Shown here piece after piece: positions 1 to 5,963 of a DNA stretch of 5,963 nucleotides (positions within the stretch are counted from its first letter, which is position 1; the number at the start of each line of letters is the position of its first letter). The stretch is from Pyrinomonadaceae bacterium. Its GTDB lineage: Bacteria; Acidobacteriota; Blastocatellia; Pyrinomonadales; Pyrinomonadaceae. The stretch is taken from contig JACMLC010000582.1 of the NCBI GenBank assembly GCA_014379795.1, positions 1-5,963 of the forward strand, read 5' to 3'. Position numbers and translations under genes: made by a program. The notes below the pieces were generated by a model, which saw only the letters and a program-made list of their open reading frames with translations, did no database searches and had not been told where the DNA came from.

Positions 1-1581
1 GTCGAATACCTGCGCGGGATGTTCGCCTTTGCTATCTGGGACAAGGCCAAGCGCGAGCTGTTCATCGCGCGTGACCGCTTGGGCGTTAAGCCGCTTTACT
101 ATGTTTATGATAGTGACGGCTCGCTTTACTTTGCTTCGGAGATCAAAGCTTTGCTCGAAGCGCGTGCTGTCAGGCCGGAGATAAATCACGGCGCGCTGCC
201 GGATTATCTGGCGAATCGCGGGACGAGCGGCGAGGAAACTTTATTTTGCGGCGTGCGGCGGCTCTTGCCCGGACACTGGCTGTGCTGGCGTGACGGCGAG
301 ATCAAGATCGAGAAGTATTGGGATGTTCAATTCGCTCATGCTGGAAATGGCGTGCAGCGGCGCGAGGTGGATTACGTTGACGAGTGGCGCGAGTTGTTTC
401 GCGAGTCCGTGCGGCTGCGCCTGATGGCGGACGTGCCTTTGGGGATGTTCCTGTCGGGCGGGATTGATTCTTCGGCCATCGCCGCGATGATGAGCGGCAT
501 GGTCTCCGAGCCAATCAAAACTTTCTCAGTCGGCTTTGCCGAAAGAGAAGCGAACGAACTCGGCTATGCGCGACTGGTTGCCGAAAAATTCAAGACAGAT
601 CATCACGAAGTCATCATCTCGCCGCAGCAGTTTTTCGACGCTCTGCCGCGTCTTATCTGGCACGAGGACGAGCCGCTGGCGTTCGATTCGAGCGTCCCGC
701 TTTTTTTCGTTTCCAAATTAGCGCAGCGGCACGTCAAAGTCGTGTTGACGGGCGAAGGCAGCGACGAAATACTCGGCGGCTATGCCCGTTACCGGAAAAC
801 ATTGCTCAATCTCGCTTTCGGAAAAAATTATGAAGCGGTTGCGCCCACAGCGTTGCGCGGGCTGGTGCAGAAACAGATTGAAAATCTGCCTTTCGCAGTG
901 CAGAAAAAACTCTCGCGCACTTTTCTAAGTTTGCCGAGCGACATCGAAAGCCTCTACTTTGACAACTTCGCAGTGTTCCCGCGCTCTGTGCAGGCAAAGC
1001 TTTTGACAGGCGAAGCGAAAACTTTGATCGGCGATTTGAATCCTTACGCAGCCCTGCAAAATTATCTGCGACACACGGATGCTCAAAGCGTGCTCGACAA
1101 ATTGCTGTACGCAGACACGAAAACTTACCTGCACGAGCTTTTGATGAAGCAAGACCAGATGAGCATGGCGGCTTCGATTGAAAGCCGCGTCCCGTTTCTA
1201 GACCACAAGCTGGTGGAATTTACGGCGCGCCTGCCGCAGCAATTCAAAATCAGGGGCAAAAAAACGAAATGGATTTTGCGCGAAGCGATGCGCGGGATTT
1301 TGCCCGACGAGATTTTAACGCGGAAAAAGATGGGTTTTCCGGTGCCGCTCGGGCGCTGGCTGCGCGATGAATTTCGCACGGTCGTTGACGAATACGTGTT
1401 GCATGAACGCGCGCTCGGTCGTGGAATCTTTGCCGCCCCAACCGTGCGCGAAATTGTCGCAGAGCACAATTCCGGCGCTATCAATCATGCAGCGAAACTT
1501 TGGACTTTGATAAACTTTGAAGTCTGGGCGCGCCAGTTTATTGACGGCGAGAGCTTGTTCGAGAGAAACGATCTCACATAA
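1..1581 (+). CDS. asnB: Asparagine synthase (glutamine-hydrolysing), AsnB type, 5'-truncated by window edge
   Basis: The family makes asparagine from aspartate, ATP and glutamine: an N-terminal Ntn glutaminase domain releases ammonia, which is used by a C-terminal ATP-pyrophosphatase synthetase domain. The reading frame is open from base 1 (VEYLRGMFAFAIWD, a typical internal AsnB stretch), so the ATG at 19 is not the start. By comparison with usual lengths of about 600-640 residues, roughly 100 residues including the catalytic Cys2 lie upstream. The visible glutaminase part contains RDRLGVKPLYY (bases 70-102) and FASEIKAL. The synthetase domain has the PP-loop SGGIDSS (454-474), LTGEGSDEILGGY (745-783), ESRVPFLDH (1180-1206) and KKMGFPVPLGRWLR (1324-1365). 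The C-terminus LINFEVWARQFI is typical and the gene looks intact to its TAA. It ends four bases before the next ATG. In this glycan context it may instead amidate a sugar carboxylate, as reported for some AsnB homologues in O-antigen clusters; that is inference. The family call is very secure, the substrate is not. Confidence 0.96.
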   Translation, partial: VEYLRGMFAFAIWDKAKRELFIARDRLGVKPLYYVYDSDGSLYFASEIKALLEARAVRPEINHGALPDYLANRGTSGEETLFCGVRRLLPGHWLCWRDGEIKIEKYWDVQFAHAGNGVQRREVDYVDEWRELFRESVRLRLMADVPLGMFLSGGIDSSAIAAMMSGMVSEPIKTFSVGFAEREANELGYARLVAEKFKTDHHEVIISPQQFFDALPRLIWHEDEPLAFDSSVPLFFVSKLAQRHVKVVLTGEGSDEILGGYARYRKTLLNLAFGKNYEAVAPTALRGLVQKQIENLPFAVQKKLSRTFLSLPSDIESLYFDNFAVFPRSVQAKLLTGEAKTLIGDLNPYAALQNYLRHTDAQSVLDKLLYADTKTYLHELLMKQDQMSMAASIESRVPFLDHKLVEFTARLPQQFKIRGKKTKWILREAMRGILPDEILTRKKMGFPVPLGRWLRDEFRTVVDEYVLHERALGRGIFAAPTVREIVAEHNSGAINHAAKLWTLINFEVWARQFIDGESLFERNDLT

Positions 1582-1585
1582 ACAG

Positions 1586-2929
1586 ATGAATAATTTGAAT
1601 CAAAAATTTTCACAGAAAAATTTAGCCGTGTTGATTCCGGTTCTCATCGGCATTGCGTGTGCGATGGTGGCGATCTGGGCTTTCGGATTTCACGTAGTGG
1701 ATTTCGGCGACGCTAATGATTACATCGCGGCGGCGAAGTCTTTTCTCAACGGACAGCCTTATCCGCGTCGCAGCGAATTTCATCCGATGTTTCGCCCGCC
1801 GCTGTACCCGCTTTTTATCGCCGCGGTCTGGAAAATTTTCCCCTACAGTGTGGTGGCCGTCAAAGTAGCTCAAGCGTTATTGCACGGCGCGACTTGCTTT
1901 CTGGTGTACCGGATTACTTATGAGCTTTTGAAAAAACATGTGCCCGCGTTTTTGGCCGCGCTGATCTGCTCAGTCCATCCGCTGCTGGCGGCGCACACCG
2001 TCGGGTTTTTCACCGAGCCGTTGCACACCTTTCTGCTCGCAGTGGCGACGCTCTATATCGTTAAGCTTTTGAAAGACGACAAGGCTTTGTATTTGAATGC
2101 GGCGCTGGTAGGGCTTGCTTACGGGCTGGCGACTCTGTGTCGCCCTTCGGCTCTCGGCGTGGCTGTGTGTTTAGTGCCGGTAATTTATTTGCTCAAAGTC
2201 AAAGTGGTGCAGCGGACTCGCGCCTTGATAGTGAGCGGCGTGCTGTTGGCCGGGATGTTTGTTGCCATCGCGCCGTGGACGATTTACAACTATCGCACAA
2301 CGGGCGAGTTCATTATCGTCAACGATGGCTTTAGCTACAATTTCTGGCTCGGCAGCTTGCCTGAAACTATCCGGCTCTATGAAGGCGAATTCAAGGATGC
2401 CGAAGACAATCAACGTTTCGCCAATTACATCTGGGGGGAGGTGCAAAGAGAAAAGCTCAAAGAGCTTGAGCGCACAGACAATTATAGCTCGCTCAAAATT
2501 AACGAGCGAGAAAAAGTCTGGCGGCGCGAAGCCATAAAAAATCTCAGGCAGGATTATTCAATCACGGCGCGCATCATGCTCGGAAAAATTAAGACTTTTT
2601 GGACGCCGTTTCTCAACCGTCACGCTTACAACTGGAAGATAGTGGCGATTGTCGCCATCTTCGTGATTAGCGTTTATCTACTGAGCATTTACGGAGCTTA
2701 CATTTTGAGCCGGGATCAGACGGGCAGAGATTTTGTCATTCTGCTCGCCGTCTCGTTTGTTGTCGCCACGCTGATTCACGTCTTGATTATGGGATTCGTG
2801 CGTTATCGCGCTCCGTATGTAGACCCTTATGTATCCATGCTCGCGGGCATAGCTTTGTGGCGCATTGGAGAAAAGTTTTTCAGCAAAAAATCTTTGACGG
2901 CGGAGGCTCGCGCTTCAGTGAGCGCATAA
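1586..2929 (+). CDS. Polytopic GT-C membrane glycosyltransferase, GT39/PMT-ArnT-like
   Basis: This is a 447-residue integral membrane protein. Family members transfer a sugar from a polyprenyl-phosphate donor on the periplasmic or outer side of the membrane. The first loop has the acidic motif DFGDANDY (residues 39-46), where an Asp (D42 or D39) is the likely catalytic or metal-linked residue. It is followed by FRPPLYPLFIA (69-79), FTEPLHTFLLA (142-152) and GLAYGLATLCRPSAL (176-190), all matching the bacterial PMT_2-like pattern. Hydrophobic segments lie near 12-35, 72-88, 90-110, 118-137, 145-162, 168-204, 212-232, 350-374, 382-403 and 411-427. A hydrophilic region of about 115 residues (235-350), beginning APWTIYNYRTTGEFI, is probably an outer loop. 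The C-terminal GFVRYRAPYVDPYVSMLA (403-420) is the usual late RYR-P-P motif. I chose the ATG at 1586, four bases after the asnB stop, because the in-frame ATG at 1517 adds 23 residues that overlap asnB and do not look like a signal or membrane segment. No Shine-Dalgarno is evident. Donor and acceptor are unknown. Confidence 0.87.
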   Translation: MNNLNQKFSQKNLAVLIPVLIGIACAMVAIWAFGFHVVDFGDANDYIAAAKSFLNGQPYPRRSEFHPMFRPPLYPLFIAAVWKIFPYSVVAVKVAQALLHGATCFLVYRITYELLKKHVPAFLAALICSVHPLLAAHTVGFFTEPLHTFLLAVATLYIVKLLKDDKALYLNAALVGLAYGLATLCRPSALGVAVCLVPVIYLLKVKVVQRTRALIVSGVLLAGMFVAIAPWTIYNYRTTGEFIIVNDGFSYNFWLGSLPETIRLYEGEFKDAEDNQRFANYIWGEVQREKLKELERTDNYSSLKINEREKVWRREAIKNLRQDYSITARIMLGKIKTFWTPFLNRHAYNWKIVAIVAIFVISVYLLSIYGAYILSRDQTGRDFVILLAVSFVVATLIHVLIMGFVRYRAPYVDPYVSMLAGIALWRIGEKFFSKKSLTAEARASVSA

Positions 2930-2978
2930 GTAATAACGCCCGCTCTCTATGCTTAAGCTGCTGAACTAATAAACGAAA

Positions 2979-4490
2979 ATGAAAGTTGAATATATTTGTC
3001 ACGCCTGTTTGTTGATTGAGACGGAGGATTTGAAAATCGTCACTGACCCGTGGTTCAACGGCTCGGCCTATTGCGACCAGTGGCACGTTTTTCCCAAACC
3101 GGTCAACACAGCGGCTCTCGAAGATGCGGACGTGATTCTGCTCTCGCACGGCCACGAAGATCACATGCACGAGCCGACGCTTCAATTGCTGCCCAAGTCT
3201 GCGCAGGTGATGTGCCAGTACAGCTTTTTCGGCGGCTCGAAGGAATTTATCGAAAGCCTCGGATTCGCGGAGGTGCGTGAAGCCGTCGCTCACAAAAAAT
3301 ACCAACTGTCGCCGAAAACGTCCGTCACTTTTCTCATCAATTCGCACGACAGCATCATGGTCATCGAAAGCGGCGGCAAGGTTTTGGTCAACGCCAACGA
3401 CGCTTTGCATTCGTATCCGAAAAAGGTCATAGACTTTTTTATCGGGGAGATTAAAGCCAACTGGCAAAACATAGACATGCTGTTTTGCGGTTTCGGCGGC
3501 GCGGGATATTTCCCGAACATGATGCACCTTGAAGGAAAAGATGACTACGAAACCGGCATCGTCAGGGAACAGCTTTTCGCGCACAACTTTTGTCATGTCA
3601 CAGCAGAGCTGCGGCCAAAAGTCGCCGTTCCGTTTGCAGCGGATTTCGCGCTGCTCGCGGATGAGCAGCGTTGGATTAACCACGCCAGATTCCCGCGCGC
3701 GAAGATGAGCCGCTACTATCAAAGACACTTTGGCGCGAACGGCTTCCAGCCGGAAATTTACGATATGTATCCGGGCGACATCTTGGAAACAGATGAGCTT
3801 AAAAAATTGTCGCCGTACCGCGCCGAGATGCGCGACGACGGCAGCCTAGAGCATCTGATTGACGAGCAATACAAAGAAGAGATTGCCGCGTTGCAGGCAG
3901 AGACTTCGCTTTCCGAATCGGAAGCGGACAAACTGTCCGGCGAAATTCTCCAGAACGTCGAAAAGCGGATGGCTTTATACGGCATCGAAAAATTGAGGAG
4001 TCTGAAATTTTGTCTGGAAGTGACAGACGTTCCTGAGCAAAATATTTACAACATCGCTTTTGTTGATGACACGCCGAAAGTCTGGCGTTCCGGTACGTCG
4101 CAGGAAGACGCGCTTTTAACGATGCGGCTTCCCAGCAAGATTTTAAGATACTCGCTCGAAAGCGATTGGGGCGCGGATGTCGTCAATATAGGTTACGGCG
4201 CAGAGATAGATATTTCGAGCGCGAGGGCTGCCGAAGTTGATCTGGAACGCATTTGTATGCAACTGCTCGCCTGTTATCCGACCATTAAAGGCACTTTGAA
4301 AAAAGCTCCGCTCAGGTCTTTGAAGTTCATGGTGGGCAATTCGCCGAAATACACGCGCTCGGTCAAGAAACTAAAACAACTAAATGTCGAAAGCGAAAAT
4401 TATGATCGCAAGCTCTGGTTGTTGAAAGACCCTGACGAGATTCGCAAAATTTACGAGCTACCCGAACTAGATGCAGAGTTCCTCTCATAA
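2979..4490 (+). CDS. Metallo-beta-lactamase-fold protein resembling the catalytic module of CMP-Neu5Ac hydroxylase, without a Rieske domain
   Basis: This is a 503-residue soluble protein with no signal peptide, so presumably cytoplasmic. The MBL fold is shown by IVTDPWFNGSA (20-30), LLSHGHEDH (54-62; H57, H59, D61, H62 as metal ligands), H123 in INSHDS and D141 in VLVNAND, in the usual order. Beyond the generic fold, DPWF near the N-terminus, SHxHxDHxxxPTL, the CGFGGAGYFPNMM stretch (170-182), LRPKVAVPFAADF (211-223) and a later PGDILE (265-270) follow the order I recall for the CMAH hydroxylase module (its SHMHSDHLSYPTL, FAGGASGFP, PRIYCPFAGYF and PGATLDL). CMAH carries an N-terminal Rieske [2Fe-2S] domain; here the MBL part begins at residue 1 and no CxH/CxxH pair exists. 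Residues 281-340 are charged and helical. Residues 341-435 form a second domain (YNIAF, MRLPSKILRY, VNIGYGAEIDI) that may match the CMAH C-terminus or an SCP2-like fold. A hydrolase acting on an amino-sugar or nucleotide-sugar N-acyl group is plausible but unproven. A generic UlaG-like hydrolase (COG2220) is the alternative. The ATG lacks a clear Shine-Dalgarno (upstream is A-rich). Confidence 0.82.
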   Translation: MKVEYICHACLLIETEDLKIVTDPWFNGSAYCDQWHVFPKPVNTAALEDADVILLSHGHEDHMHEPTLQLLPKSAQVMCQYSFFGGSKEFIESLGFAEVREAVAHKKYQLSPKTSVTFLINSHDSIMVIESGGKVLVNANDALHSYPKKVIDFFIGEIKANWQNIDMLFCGFGGAGYFPNMMHLEGKDDYETGIVREQLFAHNFCHVTAELRPKVAVPFAADFALLADEQRWINHARFPRAKMSRYYQRHFGANGFQPEIYDMYPGDILETDELKKLSPYRAEMRDDGSLEHLIDEQYKEEIAALQAETSLSESEADKLSGEILQNVEKRMALYGIEKLRSLKFCLEVTDVPEQNIYNIAFVDDTPKVWRSGTSQEDALLTMRLPSKILRYSLESDWGADVVNIGYGAEIDISSARAAEVDLERICMQLLACYPTIKGTLKKAPLRSLKFMVGNSPKYTRSVKKLKQLNVESENYDRKLWLLKDPDEIRKIYELPELDAEFLS

Positions 4491-5649
4491 AACATCAAAC
4501 GGCGATGTGGCGCGCGGGCGTGACATTCTCTGCTTCAGCCATGATTGGAGCGGCGACCCCCTGTCGAAAACGCATGTCATGCGAATTCTGGCGCGTGACA
4601 ATCGCGTTTTGTGGGTCAACTCAATCGGGTATCGCGCGCCGACCGCTTCAAAGGCAGACATTAGCCGCGCCTTCAAAAAGCTGGCGGCGGCGGCGACGCC
4701 GATTCGCGAGCCAGAGAAAAATATTTTCGTGCTCAACCCGCTCGCGATTCCGGCTTACGGCAAGCCGCGCATACGCGAGCTTAATCGCCACCTCTTGCGC
4801 TTTCAGGTCAAGCGCGCGATGCGGAAACTGGGTTTTAAAAATCCTCTCAACTGGGTCTTTAATCCGGCGGCGGCGATCATCGCCGGGACGCTCGGCGAAG
4901 AAAAAGTTATCTATTATTGCGTTGACGAGTACACTGCATTTTCGGGCGTCTCTGCGCGCTCGCTCGCGGAGCTTGAGGAAGGATTGCTGCGCCGCGCAGA
5001 CCTCGTGATCGTCTCGGCGGACAAGCTTTATCAATCGAAAGCTCCATTCAATTCAAACACGGTAATGGTCAGGCACGGCGTTGATTACACGCACTTTCGC
5101 CGCGCGCTCGATGCAGAGACAATCGTGCCCGAAGAGATTGCGCGTCTGCCGCGCCCAATCATCGGCTTTCACGGTTTGATTGCCGATTGGGTTGACTTGG
5201 ATTTGATGGCGGAAGTGGCAAAGCATTTCTCGCACGGCTCAGTCGTGATGATTGGCAAGGCGACGACGGATACTTCCGCTTTGAAGAATTTGCCGAACGT
5301 ACACTTGCTGGGGCGCAAGCCTTACGCGGAGCTTCCGGCATACTGTAAAGGCTTTGATGTCGCGCTCAATCCGTTTCGGATTAACGAGCTGACGCTCAAC
5401 GCTAATCCTTTAAAAGTGCGCGAATATCTGGCGGCGGGTTTGCAGGTCGTCTCGACCGCGATTCCCGAAGTCGAAGTTTTGGGGCAGTGCCGCATCGGCA
5501 GAAACAAAGAAGAATTTATCGGCGAGATTGAGGCCGCGCTTCAAGACCCCGGCCCTAGTGCGGCGCGCAGCGAGGGTATTCGCGCAGAGAGTTGGGAAGC
5601 TCGCGTGGATGAGATTCGCGGTCATTTGGCGAGTCTCGATGCAGCTTAA
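4471..5649 (+). CDS. GT-B glycosyltransferase (GT1/GT4-like, TuaH-like)
   Basis: This is a 392-residue cytoplasmic protein with no membrane segment; the family transfers a sugar from a nucleotide-sugar donor. The N-terminal Rossmann half has DILCFSHDWSGDPLSKTHVMRILA (18-41), with the early loop and helix typical of these enzymes, VLWVNSIGYR (46-55) and VIYYCVDEYTAF (146-157). The linker contains ADLVIVSADKLY (176-187) and MVRHGVDYTHF (199-209), the standard H-G-V-D hinge. The donor-binding half starts at PIIGFHGLIADWVDLDLM (229-246). It continues through NVHLLGRKPYAELPAYCKGFDVALNPF (276-302) and NPLKVREYLAAGLQVVSTAIPEV (312-334), where E318 in K-x-x-E-Y-L-A-G is the expected donor-contacting acid. 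The annotated ATG overlaps the MBL gene by 20 bases, suggesting translational coupling. An in-frame GTG at 4507 would remove 12 poorly structured residues and avoid the overlap, so the start is uncertain. It resembles TuaH and other exopolysaccharide transferases; sugar and linkage are not readable. Confidence 0.9.
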   Translation: MQSSSHKTSNGDVARGRDILCFSHDWSGDPLSKTHVMRILARDNRVLWVNSIGYRAPTASKADISRAFKKLAAAATPIREPEKNIFVLNPLAIPAYGKPRIRELNRHLLRFQVKRAMRKLGFKNPLNWVFNPAAAIIAGTLGEEKVIYYCVDEYTAFSGVSARSLAELEEGLLRRADLVIVSADKLYQSKAPFNSNTVMVRHGVDYTHFRRALDAETIVPEEIARLPRPIIGFHGLIADWVDLDLMAEVAKHFSHGSVVMIGKATTDTSALKNLPNVHLLGRKPYAELPAYCKGFDVALNPFRINELTLNANPLKVREYLAAGLQVVSTAIPEVEVLGQCRIGRNKEEFIGEIEAALQDPGPSAARSEGIRAESWEARVDEIRGHLASLDAA

Positions 5650-5661
5650 CTTGTTTTCAGT

Positions 5662-5665
5662 GGAG
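5662..5665 (+). promoter_or_regulatory. Weak Shine-Dalgarno (GGAG) for the methyltransferase gene
   Basis: GGAG lies 11 bases upstream of the GTG at 5677, slightly farther than ideal; a second purine patch, AGAG, sits at 5667-5670. The competing in-frame ATG at 5692 has an AAAGGA directly abutting it, too close to act as a ribosome binding site. This favours the GTG as start, modestly. Confidence 0.35.
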
Positions 5666-5676
5666 CAGAGTTTACT

Positions 5677-5963
5677 GTGAGCGTTAAAGGAATGGCAGAG
5701 AATTTCTATGGCGGGGCGCGAAGATTGATTGCGCCCGGGTTGCAGTATTCTCAAAACCTGTATGAAGACGTGTTGAAGGAATATGTCACAGAAGGGACGG
5801 AGTGGCTTGATCTGGGATGCGGGCATCAGATCTTGCCGGGTTGGCGTGCGGAGGCCGAGAAGAAGCTGGTTGAAAAATGCAGGATGGTGGTCGGGGTTGA
5901 TTACTCGCTCGGCTCTCTGAAAAATCACGAGAACATCTCTTTAAGAATCAGGGGTGACATCAC
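5677..5963 (+). CDS. Class I SAM-dependent methyltransferase, 3'-truncated by window edge
   Basis: Ninety-five complete codons are visible before the right edge. The family transfers a methyl group from S-adenosylmethionine to a small molecule, sugar or lipid acceptor in the cytoplasm. The SAM-binding motif I is WLDLGCGHQILPGW (residues 43-56, with the glycine loop G47-C48-G49). The end of strand beta2 is VVGVDYS (71-77), with D75 as the expected ribose-hydroxyl ligand, and the visible part stops at RIRGDI (90-95), around the next strand, where an acidic residue (D94) commonly contacts adenine. The spacing between these elements is normal for the fold. The N-terminal AENFYGGARRLIAPGLQYSQNLYEDVL is a typical lead-in for methyltransferases of glycan clusters. 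The reading frame upstream reaches the stop of the preceding glycosyltransferase at 5647-5649, leaving only GTG 5677 or ATG 5692 as starts. The 27-base gap has no terminator, so it likely shares the operon transcript. O-methylation of a sugar is a guess from context. Confidence 0.85.
   Translation, partial: MSVKGMAENFYGGARRLIAPGLQYSQNLYEDVLKEYVTEGTEWLDLGCGHQILPGWRAEAEKKLVEKCRMVVGVDYSLGSLKNHENISLRIRGDI

Noticed and set aside
1125..1484. Open frame of 119 codons on the - strand inside asnB
   Set aside because: It is fully antisense to conserved synthetase motifs (ESRVPFLDH, KKMGFPVPLG), so it is a shadow frame.
2643..2657. Inverted repeat TGGCGA-TTG-TCGCCA
   Set aside because: A 6-base stem inside the coding sequence of a transmembrane segment, with no T-run after it; expected by chance.
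2930..2978. Possible promoter or terminator in the longest gap (49 bases)
   Set aside because: No stem-loop with a T-run and no convincing -35/-10 pair; the AT-rich end more likely just surrounds the start codon.
2880..3728. Open frame of 282 codons on the - strand, antisense to the MBL gene
   Set aside because: It lies mostly opposite a gene with clear MBL motifs, spans an intergenic gap and shows no recognisable domain or membrane pattern. It is best explained as a shadow of codon bias.
4682..4699. Short GGC-type triplet run
   Set aside because: It encodes an alanine run (residues 72-75) in a linker; too short to be a meaningful repeat.
4871..4885. Near-perfect palindrome CGGCGAT-C-ATCGCCG
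   Set aside because: It lies inside the GT-B gene within Ala/Ile codons and the one-base loop cannot form a hairpin as is. It could be a protein-binding site, but nothing else supports that.
5410..5928. Open frame of 172 codons on the - strand across the GT-B/methyltransferase junction
   Set aside because: Both + strand genes here carry strong family motifs (NPLKVREYLAAG and LDLGCG), and the antisense product resembles nothing known.

Overview
The window holds five genes on the + strand, packed head to tail. It looks like part of a bacterial operon for assembling and modifying a surface polysaccharide or glycolipid. Junctions run from a 20-base overlap to a 49-base gap, and no gap contains a convincing terminator or promoter. 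Base composition is moderate (about half G+C by eye) and Shine-Dalgarno sequences are weak or absent. The bacterium cannot be named from this. An Acidobacteriota-like or other environmental Gram-negative source is only a loose guess.

Layout: (1) 1-1581, the C-terminal ~526 codons of an AsnB-type glutamine-dependent asparagine synthase, cut by the left edge. (2) 1586-2929, a polytopic GT-C glycosyltransferase resembling the GT39/PMT/ArnT group. (3) 2979-4490, a cytoplasmic metallo-beta-lactamase-fold protein whose motifs resemble the catalytic part of CMP-N-acetylneuraminate hydroxylase (CMAH), but with no Rieske domain. (4) 4471-5649, a GT-B glycosyltransferase overlapping the previous gene. 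(5) 5677 to the right edge, the start of a class I SAM-dependent methyltransferase.

Working model (inference): the cytoplasmic GT-B enzyme adds a sugar to a growing lipid-linked glycan. The GT-C enzyme transfers a lipid-phosphate-linked sugar at the outer face of the membrane. The AsnB homologue, the MBL protein and the methyltransferase decorate sugars or the acceptor, for example by amidation of a carboxylate, N-acyl modification or hydrolysis, and methylation. AsnB-like proteins are common in polysaccharide clusters, where amidation of uronic acids is an established role for some members, so plain asparagine synthesis is not the only reading.

The least ordinary item is the Rieske-less CMAH-like protein embedded between glycosyltransferases. 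No RNA genes, CRISPR arrays, mobile elements or significant repeats were seen, and no stretch over 50 bases lacks a gene.
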